A DNA stretch of 64,000 nt from Eucommia ulmoides (GCA_016647705.1 CM028326.1:24195901-24259900); one strand, 5' to 3'; positions 46,186-58,690 are shown, numbered from the stretch's first letter. The notes: generated from the letters alone by a model not told the origin. A program made the numbers and translations.

Positions 46186-47478
46186 ATGGCCGTTGACATC
46201 ATCTCCAAAGAACTCATCAAACCGTCCTCTTCCACCCCTTCTGATCTCAGAGACTTCAAGCTCTCCTTCTTAGATCAGTTAATTCCTCCCACTTATGTCC
46301 CTCTGATTTTTCATTACTCCAACAAAAATCACACCAAAATCGAACCGCCGGAGATGTCCAAACGTCTCAAAACGTCGTTGTCGGAGACCTTAACCCGATT
46401 CTACCCACTGGCCGGCACAATGAACGGCCTAACCTCAGTCGATTGCGACGACGGAGGGGTTCTGTATGTGGAGGCTCGAGTCGACGGCAAGATTTCGGAG
46501 ATCATGGAGTGCGGAGAAATTGAGGTACTGGACAATCTTATTCCGTATAAATATGGTGGGATTATGATGGGGGTGAAGGAGCAATTGGCGATTCAGGTTA
46601 GTTTTTTCGATTGCGGCGGCATCGCCATTGGCGCTTGCATCTCCCACAGGATCGCCGACGCCTGTAGTTTCTGTTCGTTCATCAACGCCTGGGCCGCCGC
46701 CGCTCGCGGCGACGGCGAAACGATTCGTCCGGTATTCAACGCGCCGGATCTATTCCCGCCGACGGACTCGCCGCAGTTCAGGCCGACCTTCAGAAACCCG
46801 GCGATCCAGCCTTCCACGGAGAGACTCGCCACCAAGAGATTCAAATTCCCCGCACCCCTGATAGACGCGCTCAAGTCCAGACTAGGGAAGCGCGTTCGTC
46901 CCACGCGCGTGGAGGCCATCTCCGCCCTCATCTGGAAGTGCGCCGCCATCTTGTCGTCAACCCGCGGAGGCGACACCGCGTCGGTGGCGTTCCACCCGGT
47001 GAACTTGAGGCCGCGAAAAGTCCCGCCGCTGCCGGAATATTCTTTCGGAAACCTATTCCAAATGGCGTGGGCCGTCACCGATGACGTCACCGACCTCGAC
47101 TGTTTGGTCACGAAGTTAAGAGACTCGATGGAGAAAATAAACGGAGAATACGTCAGCAAACTATTAGGCGTAAAGGGTACCGAAATTATGAAAAATAATT
47201 TTGCGGAATTGGGGAAAATATTGAAAGATGAGGGGGTGAAAGTGTACAGATTCAGTAGTTGGTGTAGGTTTCCGGTTTACGAGGCGGATTTTGGATGGGG
47301 GAGGCCTGATTGGGTGTGTATTGCCGGATATGCCACTAAGAATTCAATTTTTTTCATGGATTGTAGTGATGGTAGAGGACTTGAGGCATGGGTAGTTTTG
47401 GAAGAAGAAAAAATGGCAAAATTTGAGCAGGAATTGGAGATTCAGACCCTCAATTTTGTTGGATCAATGGTTGTGTGA
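46186..47478 (+). CDS. BAHD acyltransferase, vinorine synthase-like, intronless
   Basis: BAHD enzymes are cytosolic acyl-CoA-dependent transferases that acylate alcohols or amines in plant specialised metabolism. This frame gives 430 residues from MAVDIISKEL, normal for the family. The catalytic HxxxD is HRIAD at residues 154-158 and the structural DFGWG is at 368-372; both are intact. FYPLAGTM near residue 72 and the SFGNLF stretch near 286 are also family marks. The general pattern (MxVDIISKELIKPSSPTP opening, FDCGGIAIG before the HxxxD) is that of the vinorine synthase/stemmadenine acetyltransferase-like clade. The acceptor substrate cannot be read from sequence. An in-frame GTG 18 bases upstream is not a likely start. 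AATAAA at 47547-47552 is a plausible polyadenylation signal. The gene is G+C-richer than its surroundings but shows no sign of transfer. Confidence 0.93.
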   Translation: MAVDIISKELIKPSSSTPSDLRDFKLSFLDQLIPPTYVPLIFHYSNKNHTKIEPPEMSKRLKTSLSETLTRFYPLAGTMNGLTSVDCDDGGVLYVEARVDGKISEIMECGEIEVLDNLIPYKYGGIMMGVKEQLAIQVSFFDCGGIAIGACISHRIADACSFCSFINAWAAAARGDGETIRPVFNAPDLFPPTDSPQFRPTFRNPAIQPSTERLATKRFKFPAPLIDALKSRLGKRVRPTRVEAISALIWKCAAILSSTRGGDTASVAFHPVNLRPRKVPPLPEYSFGNLFQMAWAVTDDVTDLDCLVTKLRDSMEKINGEYVSKLLGVKGTEIMKNNFAELGKILKDEGVKVYRFSSWCRFPVYEADFGWGRPDWVCIAGYATKNSIFFMDCSDGRGLEAWVVLEEEKMAKFEQELEIQTLNFVGSMVV

Positions 47479-47570
47479 TTTTATTTTTGATTGTAATAGC
47501 TTTGAAATGTATAAAATTATGATCATTGACCGAATTGTATTTTAATAATAAAATACTTTTTACTACTCTT

Positions 47571-48137
47571 TGATATGGGAGAAATTTCAACCCATGTCTA
47601 GCGTTTAATAGAAGCCTAAAAGGCTTTACGAATCGGGTCGAATTGTTGAAAGACAACCCGGAAGAGTTAGCCCAACGTTCACCTCGGGCTAGACGTAGTA
47701 GCCCATCCGAAATAAGAGTGAGCTCATGAGAGCAGCCCAAAACATGAATAAAAGAAAGCCCTGCAAAGCGGCTTATTTAGTATTAAGAATAAACGAAAAC
47801 TAAATCGTGGGAGGCCACAAGAGATCAGCCCAATATCACAATCCTATGCATGAAATAGGTTGTTAACCAATTTTGCCACAAGCAGTGAGATCTCCGGAGT
47901 ATCCTTTCATAATAGCAGTAGATCGTGGGGGCCGATATCACCAACAAACGACATGAACGAGGAGGTTTTACTCCCAAAACAGATTAACTTATTCTTACGC
48001 ATGAGGTTTTTTGGTCTACACTACACCGGTGTTCCCCTTTGAGCTTATCGGTTTTATAGGTCAATTATTTACAGATTGAGGAGGTCTTTGGCACGTGGGA
48101 GGTCTTCTGCACGTGCTAGAGATCTTTGATAATATCA
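47571..48137 (+). mobile_element. 5' LTR of the Ty3/gypsy fossil
   Basis: It starts TGATATGGGA and ends AATATCA. Directly after comes TTTGGCATCGTCTGTGG, close to the primer-site region seen after LTRs of Tat/Athila-like gypsy elements. The length is about 567 bases. I found no second copy of this LTR in the window. Confidence 0.7.
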
Positions 48138-51100
48138 TTTGGCATCGTCTGTGGACACTCAATCAAAAAGCTTGCTGTTATCAAGATGAGACACCTACGA
48201 GCGAGAGAAGTTGGTCTGAGTTATAGCAATGAAGTTCCGCCACCAGTAAATACTGAAGTTACAATAGAAACCCCAAAAGAGGTTCATGGTAATCCTCCGT
48301 CAGAGGTACAAACTACTGACTCTAGGATTAATGCTTTAACGGGTAAGATATCAGCAATGAAAGACGTGATAATATGGATGACACAACAGATCGTCATGAA
48401 CGCCCAACAACCCCCTTGTTAACAATGGTTTGGGAGAAGAATCGAAGTCCCCAGAATCTCTAGAGCTACCATCACAAGGGGAAGAAGTTGTCCAAGGAGA
48501 TGCCAACGATCACCCGGTAGAAAAAATAATGCTTAGTTGAACTGAGACCGTGGACTCCCACTAGCAGCCCAGGATCTGAGAAAAAAAAGATATGCCCTTA
48601 GATGAGTTGGAGGTGTTGCTAAAGGGAACTGAGATGCTTTTCCCTTCTGACATATTGAAGGTACCACTCTCGGATAAGTTCGACCCAACGAAGTTCAAGA
48701 AATACGACGAAAAGACGGACCCGATTGACCATATTCGCCAGTTTAGACATGTCATGGCGTTTTATGGAACAACCAACTTTGCACTAAGCACAACATTTCC
48801 TACCACCTTAAAAGGATTCGCCTTGGAATGGTTACACAAACTGCCACCTAATTCCATCTCGTCATTCACCAACTTCAGGAAACAATTCATTAGCTGTTTC
48901 ATAACCTGCCAATGGTTAATGAAAGGAGCTGATTATCTGCTAGCTTTATGACAGGAAAATGAGGAGTCGCTGCGCTAATACATGAATCGTTTTTTAACGA
49001 AGAGCTAACTTGCAATGAGGGATGTGACACAAATCTCATGATAAACGCGTTTACTTTGGGACTACGTCATGGACGATTCCAAGACTCTCTTACAAAACAC
49101 AATCCAAAAAACATGACCGATCTGATGGAAAGGGCGAAGCCCTACATAAAGTTGGAAGATGTTAGATACGCGAGAGAAAGAAGGGTATCATCGAAAGATG
49201 GCCCTAGGCAAAGCGAGAAAGACAACATCAGAGCCAAGGGAAGTAACTCAGATCAACAGAAAGATCGGTTGAGAAGCTTAGGATCAAGATCAGAGGCTAG
49301 CCAAGAACCTGACCTACCAGGACTATGGATGCCGATCTTGAGAATTCTACATAAAATTCGGTCATTTGAGGTAGTTTAGTAGCCTCTCGAAATCCTTACA
49401 AAATCCAACAAAAAGAATAAAGTAAACTACTGCGAATTCCACAAAGATCATGGTCATGACACAGATGACTGCAGGGACCTCAAAAAGAAAATTAAATGGC
49501 TGATTGACATGGGCCAACTACATGGCTATTTGCAGGAGCGGATAAGGAAAATGAAGAGGTCCAGCAATGAAAAATGAGATGTAAACTGTGATAAAGAGAT
49601 TAAAAATGAAGGCCCCAGCAACACTTGGGAGGTTATCTACATGATAACACCACTGAGCCAGTCACAAGAGAATCCAATCGTGAGCAAAAGAAAAAAATCC
49701 ACGAAGCAGCGCTGGAATAGAGTTATGGAGAGACAATGTCAATAGCTATGAAACTAGGCCCAATTATCTCGTTCAACAACGAGGACTGCAAATGAATTTT
49801 GCACCCACACGAAGATGCCCTAGTTATAACTCTTTGGATCTCTAGTTTCGAAGAAAGAAGGATCTTAATTGAAATGGGCAGTTCTGCCAATATTATCTTC
49901 GTAAATACGTTGAAGCAGATGGGAGTAATCAGCTCAGACATCGGATCAACCCAGACTTTTATGGTAGGGTTCAGTGGTGACCTTAGCTCTTCCAAGGGAA
50001 AAATCACCTTATTGGATACTACAAATAAGGAGGAAAATAGATTCACCAAAGCCATGGAGTTCATGGTAATGGACTTCTCATCCCCGTATAATGCGATCTT
50101 TGGGAAACCATGGCTTTATGCAATGGGAGCTGTGGCATTAACGTTTAACCAATGTATCAAGTATGTAAATGATGGAACAATGGTTGTTATCCAGGAAAAT
50201 CAGGTAGCATCTAGACAGTGCTTCGCGATAGCAATGAAGGGAAAAAAGAAGACCCAATAACAATTAAGGATGGAGCAGGAAGAAGCTCCACCCGACATGT
50301 AAGCTCAGGAGATAGATGATTTCAACGAGCACCCTAGTGTTCTCCAACCAACTGAGCAAGTATGAGAGGTGACCTTTGAGTAAGGAAGAAAGAAGTTAAT
50401 GATAGACACTTTTCTAAGCTAACCAGAGGAAGAAAGAATCAAAGGGTTGCTGGAAAGAAGTCTAGACATGGTCAAAGGGTTACTGGAAAGAAGCCTAGAC
50501 GTGTTCGCTTGGACTCCAAAAGATAGGAAATGAATTAATCCTAAAGTAGCGGTCTATCAACTTGACATCTCAAGATCTTACCCTCCAGTCAGACATAATA
50601 GGTGGATGTTCAGTCTAGTAAAGAAATATGTGATTGAGTAAGAAGTGAAAAGGTTGCTCGGAATAAGGCATACAAGGGAAGTAATATACCCAAAGTGGTT
50701 GGGTAACACTGTGCTCGTTAAAAAAAAGAATGTGAAGTGGAGAATATGTGTGGACTTCATTGACCTCAACTACGCATGCCCTAAGGATTTCTATCCAATG
50801 CCAAAGATAGATTAAATAGTAGATGCAGTGACGGGGCATGAGTTACTGAGCATGATGGATGCCTACTCAGGTTATAATTAGATCCGAATAGACTAGTAGG
50901 ATGAAGAAGGAGCCGTATTCATCACACCAAGAGGTACGTACTGTTCTACAGTGATGCCTTTTGGATTGAGAAATACAGGGGCAACCTACAAATGACTGGT
51001 TAATCGCATGTTTTAAGAAAGGATTAGGTTATTGATGGAAGTCTACATTGGCGACATGATAGCCAAAAGCGCCAAAAGAAAAGGTCACTTAACCCATCTA

Positions 51101-53790
51101 GAGGAAGCCTTCACCATATTGCGGACATTCAACATGAAGTTAAATAAAAAAAAAGTGTGTTTGGAGTAACATCGTTGAAGCTCTTGGGTTTTGTGGTGAA
51201 CTAAACAGAAATAATGGTGGATTCTGGACAAATAAAAGCTGTGCGAAATACAAAGTCTCCTACAACTATAAGACAAGTTCAAGTGCTAATTGGAAAGTTG
51301 GCGGCATTGAACAGATTCATCTCCAAATTTACTGATAGGTGTGTTCCTTTCTTCAAGATTTTAAGAGGGAGTAAGAACTTTTAGTGGGATGATGACTGTG
51401 AACGTGCATTGCAGTCCATTAAGAACTATATTGGTTCAGTTAAGACACTGGCCAAGGTATATCCCGGAGACGAAGTCTACTCAGAAGTAACTACAGTTGC
51501 TGTCAGTGCTGCCTTAGTGAAAGAAGATACAAGAGGGCAGAGGCCAGTGTTTTACATAAGTAAATCGTTGGCTCTAACTGAGATGCGTTACACTGAACTG
51601 GAAAAGCTCGCTTTGGCTTTAGTAAGATCAACTCAGAAGTTGACCCTACTTCCAGGGACACATGATCAACATATTTAGCTCGTACGCCCTTAGAGTAGTG
51701 ATGCGTCGACCAGAAGCTTTAGGTCGGCTCATGAAATAAACAGTGGAAGTAGGATAGTTTGTTTATTTATTTATTTATCAGATACAGGCCAAGAGCAACG
51801 ATCAAAGGGTAAGCAATAGTGGACTTTATTGTCGAGCTTACTCCTACATGAGAAGATGCAATAAAATATGGTGAATGCCCCAAACAGTCAAGTGGACTGT
51901 GGAAAATATGGGTTGATGGAGTGTCAAACGTAAAAAGATGTGGTGTGGGCATAGTCTTAGAAACACCCGAATAAGACCTAACTGAAAAGACAATTTAGCT
52001 CAGATTCCGAACTTCAAACAACGAAGCAAAATACGAAGCAATAATTATTGGAATAACCCTGGCCAAGGGGTTAGGAGCTTGTGATATTGAGATAAGATTG
52101 GACTCCCAACTGGTAGTCAACTAGGTAAACGAAGTATTTTTAGTTGTGAATCTATATGAAAAAAGTAAAGGAGATGATGAAGACGCTCCGAAGTTGCAAG
52201 TTGGAAGTAATTCCAAGAACTAAAAACGAGAAAGCTGATGCACTATCAGTGTTGGCATCATCTTTCAGTCTGAACTAGAAGTCCGAAATGCTAGAATTCC
52301 AAGGAAAACTTCCATTGCAACATTAGCCGATCATTGTGCCAATATAGGTGAGCTGGATGAGGAAGAAGACTGGAGGACACCTCTGGTCAGATACCTAAAG
52401 GAAGGAGTTCTACCTGATGATCAAGACTTAGTAAGGAAAATCCTATATAAAGTGTCAAGGTATGTGATGATCGATGACAAATTATATAGGAGATCCTTCA
52501 CACAACCTCTGTTGCTTTGCGTAGTGCTAACAAAAGACAAATATGTTCTACAAAAGATTCACGAATAAGTATGTGGAAACCACCAAGGAGGAAAAATCTT
52601 GGCACACAAAACACTCACAAATGAATATTTTTGGCTTATAATGCGAGATGATGCATGAGAATACGTCAAGAAGTATGACAAGTGCCAAAGGTTCTCCAAC
52701 AACATTAAAGTCCTAGCTCAAGAACAAACACCGGTCCTTAGCCCATACCCATTTGCTCAGTAGAGAATGGATGTCCTAGGGCCATTCACCCCAGTACCAG
52801 GAAAAAATAAATACTTGTTTGTAGTGATTGATTACTTTACATAATGGGTAGAGGCTGAATGATTCGCGACAATACGGAAAAACGAAGTAAAAAACTTCTT
52901 CTGGAAAAAATGTGATTTGTTATTTCAACATTCCAACAATATTAATATCTGATAATGGGACCCCATTCACTGGAGGAAAAGTTGGAAGAATGTACCAGGA
53001 GCTGAAGTTTTAGCACCGAATATCACGCCCAATGTACCCACAAGAGAATGGACAACCTGAAGTGATAAATAGGTTCATTAAAAAAATGATCAAGAAAATG
53101 TTGGATGACGCTAAAGGCAAATGGGTGAAAAAACTGCCAAAAATCTTGTGGTACTATAGAACAATGCTCAGAACAACTACGGGAAAAATGCCGTACTCTA
53201 TGACATATGGGACAGAGGCTGTAGTTCCAGTAGAAATAGGGCTAACCTCAAGATGAGACGACACGATCAACCTCGTTGAAAATGAATCAGCTATGCGTAA
53301 TAATTTGGACCAGCTTGAGGAAAAACAAGACAAGAAAGCACTAAGAATGGCGACATATAAGTCAAGAGTAGCAAAAATATTCAACCATATAGTACGTCCA
53401 AGATATTTTAGAGTAGGAGAACTTGTGCTCTGATGAGTAATGCCACAACTCCTAGAGGTGTGCTTAGGAAAACTAGCCCGTAACTGGGAATGACCCCACA
53501 ACGTGACGAAGATAAATAGACCAGGGACTGGATGGTATACTTGAACGGGATGCCAATTCCATGACCACGGAACATCACACACTTATGAAAGTATTTTGTT
53601 TAAGCTTGTTTTTCTTTTGATTTCATGATTTTCAAGTTTGAAATTATTTCCATTCATTATGAAGTGTTCATTAAATGAGGAAGTAAATAAATAAAGTTTA
53701 TTTTCTTTAAAAATTATATGGTTGCAGCGTGTAACAATTTAGTCCATAATTTTATGAAATAACCAACATATGGGAAAAACAAAGTGGAAG
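48138..53790 (+). mobile_element. Ty3/gypsy gag-pol fossil, Tat-like
   Basis: In order on the plus strand I recognise gag (about 48590-49380, with TLKGFALEWLHKLPPNSI), a protease-like part (about 49800-50260), reverse transcriptase (about 50540-51300), RNase H (about 51380-52260) and integrase (about 52540-53300, with YPQENGQPEVINRFI and GKMPYSMTYGTEAVVP). Reverse transcriptase before integrase places it in Ty3/gypsy. Together with the repeat block and antisense remnant downstream, it resembles the Tat lineage. The copy has very many breaks and cannot be active. It begins about 90 bases after the BAHD stop codon. Confidence 0.88.
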
Positions 53791-54650
53791 GTTCAATATA
53801 TCCACAACACCAATCAAAGATGAATTGAGAAGATTAGTTCGCCAAAGAAACACTCAGTGATAAAAATCATCAAGTGTTAATACAACTGAGAAGATCAGTT
53901 CGCCAATGAAACACTTTGTGATAAAAATCACCAAGTGTAGGCATAAGATGAACTGAGAAGAACAGTTTGCCAAAGAAACACTCAGTGATAAAAATCACCA
54001 AGTATCATTGAGAAGATCATTTCGCCATAGAAACACTCAGTGATAAGAATCACCAAGTGTAGGCATAAGACGAACTAACGAGATCATTCGGAAAAAAAAC
54101 ACTAAGTGATAAAGATCGCTAAGTGTGAAGATGAACTGAAGAGATCAATTTGGAAGTAAAACATTCAAAGTGATAAAATTACCGTGTGTTAAGTGTGAAT
54201 ACGAACTGACGAAATCAGTTTGAAAAATAAACACTAAGTGATAAAAATCGCCAAGTATAAAAACGAACTGACAAAATCAATTCAGAAAAAAAACACTCAA
54301 AGTTATAAAATTACTAAGTGTTAAGTGTAAGACAAACTGATGAGATCAGCTCGAAAAGAAAACAGTGATAGAAACCACTGTGCACATATATGAACGAATT
54401 GACGAAATCAGTTCGGAAATAAAAACACTTAGATGATAAAAATCACTAATGTAAAGGATGAAACGAATTGATGAAATCAATTTGGAAGTTAAACATTCAA
54501 AGTGATGGAATTCAATGTGAAAGGATAAAACTAATGAGTTTAGTTCATAAAGAAAAAACGTGGAACGGAAAAACCACTAGACGCACTGATGAAATCAGTT
54601 TCAAGCACTATTATGTTTATTGCTCTAGAAGTAGCTCAGCAAATGAACTT
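53791..54650 (+). repeat. Tandem repeats 3' of gypsy pol, unit about 55-65 bp
   Basis: A unit containing GAACTGAGAAGATCAGTTCG, then AAACACTCAGTGATAAAAAT and CACCAAGTGT, is repeated about a dozen times with growing divergence to the right. The spacing is about 55-65 bases, with variants such as AACTGACGAAATCAGTT. Tandem repeats between pol and the 3' LTR are a known feature of Tat-lineage gypsy elements. It is non-coding. Confidence 0.85.
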
Positions 54651-55099
54651 TATTTTTAATAAAGAGCTGATAGAACTAAAAGTAATAAAGACATGAACTA
54701 CAATTCTACAAGTCTATACTACATGTACAATATTCTGTTCTTTCCTTCAAAAACCTGCATGAATTTATACCATATCCATAAATTGAATAAGTAACGATGG
54801 AGGGCAAAGGAGAACGAAGTAGAATAAGATCATATAAGATCAAGATACGTACATAATAGTAAAAGTGCAAATGTGTCAAGTGTGTAATGTAAAAGTCAAA
54901 TACAAACATTCACAGACAATTCACAACAAGAGGAAACATGAAACCAAACCCATACATTCAAAATAAAGAAGGAGGAATAATGTTCATCATCAAAATAAAA
55001 AATAAAAAAGGGAAGTTGTTTATATTACAGACCAAAAAAAGAAGAAGAAGAAGTAAAACTTCTAATTTAAATCGATACTGCAAGGAGAAGGGCAGTTAG
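54651..55099. other. Non-coding part of the gypsy 3' region
   Basis: AT-rich sequence between the tandem repeats and the antisense coding remnant. It contains a short GAAGAAGAAG run near 55040. I recognise nothing else. Confidence 0.5.
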
Positions 55100-55375
55100 T
55101 CTGATCTAGGATAACGAAGTGGACCCAAATCCTCCAAATCAGAGTTGGAGCGATAAAAGTCTTGCTCTTCATACTGGCTGAGTGCCCGTACCAACGAAAG
55201 AATCTTCTTCTTCTTCTCATCGTTTTTCTCCCAGAGCTTGTCTATCTTCTTATTCATGATATCTCCATAACTTTTGTGGAGATGGACCTAGCTCCTCAGC
55301 TCGAGGATCTCTGCATCAGCCCTCCTTAGATGATCCCGGAACTCCTAGAGTTGTGAGATTGCAGAAAAATTGTAA
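55100..55375 (-). mobile_element. Antisense coding remnant in the gypsy 3' region, part 1
   Basis: On the minus strand a frame rich in Glu, Lys, Leu and Arg ends DLGPLRYPRSD and contains KLWEKNDEKKKKILSLV; it looks coiled-coil. Some Tat-lineage elements carry an additional reading frame on the opposite strand between pol and the 3' LTR, which this position would fit. It is degraded. The sequence at 61862-62234 is a probable partner part, separated by an inserted block. Confidence 0.5.
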
Positions 55376-56390
55376 TGACCCGGTTTCCCAGGGTCGCTAC
55401 CGCCATACGGTTTCTCCTATAGAGAATTCTACCCAAAACCCACTGGTCGAATTTCCAATCTACAGAATTTGGTAAACTTTATAATAATGGCAATAATTTT
55501 AGGTGCCGATTTTTCGACGGTAACTAATAAATATAATAATCACAATTTATATAGACTAAATAGTCAATAATCTTATTACTAATTAATCTGAGAAGTTTTT
55601 ACCAACAAATGCGATATTCACAAATGTCGAATTAATGGATACAAATTTCTTTTTCATCGGTAAATAATAAATTCGACTATTATAACTAATTAGAAATTTA
55701 GCTGAACTTTTTGTCGCCACATTATTTTTAAATACCCAAATAAATTCTTAACACCGGCTAATTTAAACATTATCACCAAAATTGATTCTTATAAATCTTC
55801 AAATATTTTAATATGTGAATATACGAAAATTATGTTGAATGATTACTCAACCTAATATATCACAACCTGATATTACATTATGATGTAATTACTATTTCGT
55901 AATATTTCCCACAATCAATATTACTGTATGTTTTTAGTGGATATATTTTTCATATATCAAATAGTTACTACTAAAATTTTGTCACCGTATATTATTTGAA
56001 TGCGGGAGCAAAATCCCATAGTTTACATTACGGTGATGATTCATTTGAAAATTTAAATAAATATCAAATTTACAACTGTGAATGATAACTATAATGTTAA
56101 ATAAATAGAAATTCTACTTTCAGCACTGATTCGTCTTTACCGGCCCTGTAACTAAAACTATGAGGATGTGAGCCAACGCTCAGTAAACTCCAACTCCTCT
56201 AATACGTGCATTTAATTAACATGACAAAATAACCACATTGGCATGTTTTTCACATAATTATATTTATTTCATGTAATTTAACAGGTAAAATTCCACAATA
56301 ATTTACCATTAGTCATCCAATAGGAAAATTAAATATATATATTAAAAGAGTTAGAAATTCTACCTCTTCCGAATCTTCCGCCGGGTGCGA
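55376..56390 (+). mobile_element. LTR-like block, probable gypsy
   Basis: It opens TGTAATGACCCGGTTTCC. Near 56165 there is GGATGTGAGCCAACGCTCAG, a phrase found in LTR transcribed regions of plant gypsy elements. There is no coding potential and the 3' end is not clear. It is an old fragment. Confidence 0.45.
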
Positions 56391-56439
56391 GATGGGTGTT
56401 TGGTTTTTATTGAGGTTGTTTGTGTATTTTTTTCCCCTT

Positions 56440-57219
56440 TTACTTTTTTTTTTTTTTTTTTTTTTTCCCTTTTTCTGTTTCTGTTTTGTTGGTTCAGCCC
56501 GCTGACGCCACCACCGGCCTTCACCGCCGGTGACGCTATACTCGATCACACATACACACATGCAGTCGTCTAAGCAACACACACAGCACACACATACCAG
56601 CGATGAAACAGGGACAACCATACACCCACACATACACACCGACGACTCCCTCTCTCTCACTAGCTCCCACTTACCGTCGGTCAATTGATCAACACCAGCA
56701 GAACACAAACAAACTTATATCCCCCGTCACAGCTGACCGACCACCCTCACACACAGACACACAACCAACTACAACCGACAGAACACACACACACTACTCC
56801 GTCGCAGCTGGCCGACAATCGACGGCCAACCACCCACCGGCGACACACCCACGACGACAGAATACCACACGCTGTCGAGCGAACAACCGGAAACACACAC
56901 GTACACGCCGACGAGCACACACACACACCTACTATCGACAAACAGAGCACACAGTCACACACACACACACGGACACACACCAACGACTGATCAACAACTA
57001 ACCGACTGCACACCCACAACGCCAGCAACAAACGTTGATCACACACACTCGACACACTGGACGACGAGCAGCACACACACGCAACCGTCGCAAATCACAC
57101 ACACCCCGCCGGATTGCACACCGCCATCGACAATCGAATCCCACTGCCGACCGCCTTCTCTCTCTCTCTGTTTTACTAATTTTCTTCTTTTGAGGTTTAA
57201 TGATTGTGTGTGCATGGAT

Positions 57220-57268
<49 letters not shown>
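56440..57268. repeat. Simple-sequence region rich in CA/TG, ending in (TG)n(TA)n
   Basis: From a T-run at 56448-56466, the sequence from about 56545 to 57120 is dominated by ACACAC-type words between short C+G-rich words such as CCGACG. It ends in a (TG)n run at about 57220-57251 and a (TA)n run to 57268. Several open frames cross it on both strands, but they encode only Thr/His or Cys/Val repeats and I do not regard them as genes. Confidence 0.8.
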
Positions 57269-57300
57269 CTAGCGTATAACCCGTGCCTGAAGGCACGGGT
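57269..57300 (-). mobile_element. Helitron-type 3' terminus (hairpin plus CTAG)
   Basis: On the minus strand a perfect 9-bp stem (57279-57287 with 57292-57300, loop TGAA) is followed seven bases later by CTAG (57269-57272) and then a T. A short G+C-rich hairpin just before CTRR with an insertion between A and T is the defining 3' end of Helitrons. The element would extend to higher coordinates, over the zinc-finger fragment. I did not find a certain 5' TC end. Confidence 0.6.
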
Positions 57301-57377
57301 GTAAAAGAAATTGAACCTATTTTTTTTTATATATATATATATATATATATAATCTCCTATATTTATACAACATTCTA

Positions 57378-57563
57378 ATGGCGAAAGAAACAGAGGAGCT
57401 TGGAGGTCCAACAATGACGAATGCGGAGTCAGTGATGGAAGAGAAGATTCACCAGTGCCCTCTTTGTTTCTGTCTTTTTTCCTCCGGTCAAGCACTCAAC
57501 GGCCATAAAAGAACACATGGAATTGCTTCATTGACATACTCTTCCTCCTGCTACTACTACTAA
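57378..57563 (+). pseudogene. C2H2 zinc-finger gene fragment (ZAT-type, QALNGH)
   Basis: A 61-residue frame contains one plant-type C2H2 finger, [21 protein letters not shown] (Cys 29, Cys 32, His 45, His 49 approximately). This is the QALGGH finger of ZAT-like transcription factors with Gly to Asn at one position. Family members are usually 150 to 350 residues with two or more fingers and an EAR repression motif, none of which is present. The frame ends soon after the finger in a Ser/Tyr run. It starts about 78 bases inside a Helitron-type terminus and is in the opposite orientation to it, so a captured gene fragment is the simplest view. A tiny real gene is possible but less likely. Confidence 0.6.
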
Positions 57564-58494
57564 AGTAAATCATCTTCACCTTCATTACCATTTTTATCCT
57601 CAAAATACTTTCGAAGAATCCATAATAAAAATAAAATAAAATTTACCCATATAATATAACACGTGTTAAAGTCCGTCCAAATTAACACTACTATTTGATA
57701 AAAGGGTTACATAAAAAATCGGCAACAAAAAAAAAGAAGCAGCATATCCTTAAGAAGTTTCAGCAGCACGCACCTTCCACCCCGACGTTAGGAGAGTCAA
57801 GGGGGAAGGCCATACTTACATAGAAGAACCGCTATTCGCTGACTTTCTAAGGTCTAACCTTTCGCTCCCCTACTGAAAAGGGGTGGTGATGTTAGAATTT
57901 TCACCTATTTGTATCTATTTAGTGATAAGTCTGCTAGTTTCTTTGATCCCACTCGGTCTTCCTTTTCTATTTTATTCCAATAGTTCGACCTAAATAAAAT
58001 TGTAGGGCTACATAAAAAACAAATAACAAATAGGAGGATAAAAAATATATGATTTGTCCAATCAATAAAAAATTCAAAATTAAATTATTATTTCATTTTT
58101 AATCCTGTTTATTAGAATTATTGAAAACATTAATATTCAATTTCTTAATAGATCAAAAAACTAAGAAATGAAATCAAATATATAAATATATTTGTTAGGA
58201 AAATCAAAAAAAAAATGAGACATTAATAGAAATGAAAAACTAATAAATAAAAGTACTCTAATTGCCATTGCGTATAAAGATACTGCAAGCTATGGTAGAC
58301 CATGGTGGAGCGACTGAAGTGATCTTTACACCACAATACATAAGATGGAGATGGTTTTTTCTTCTTCGTGTTGTATTTGTTTTCTTGCACTTTGTCTCCT
58401 AAAAATTGAATAATTGGAAAATTCTGGAAAAGAATTGAAACATTTTTTAATTTTCTTCCTGGATTTTTATTTTTCGCCTCAATTTTTTATTTTT

Positions 58495-58690
58495 ATTTTG
58501 TTGGAAACACAAACAAAAAAAGGGAAGTAGAAACAGTAAGGCGGCATTTGTTTTGTGTTTCTATTCCCAAAAAAGGTAAGAACAAAAACAGAAATATGGG
58601 AACGAAAAATATGTTCTTGTCTTTTACCCAATTCTTAAGAATAGAACAAAAACCAAAATTTGGGAACAAATAAAAACACTAATCGAGTAG
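58495..58690. repeat. MITE-like repeat family 2 copy
   Basis: It contains TTGGAAACACAAACAAAAAA, GGCGGCATTTGTTTTGTGTT, TCTATTCCCAAAA and GAACAAATAAAAACACTAAT. The layout matches the copies at 38585-39060 and 40345-40540. Confidence 0.5.

Noticed and set aside
46593-47159. 188-residue minus-strand frame
   Set aside because: Shadow of the BAHD gene, with no independent likeness.
56545-57120. Several open frames over 100 residues on both strands
   Set aside because: They translate CA/TG simple sequence into Thr/His or Cys/Val repeats with no domain; the length is an effect of low complexity.
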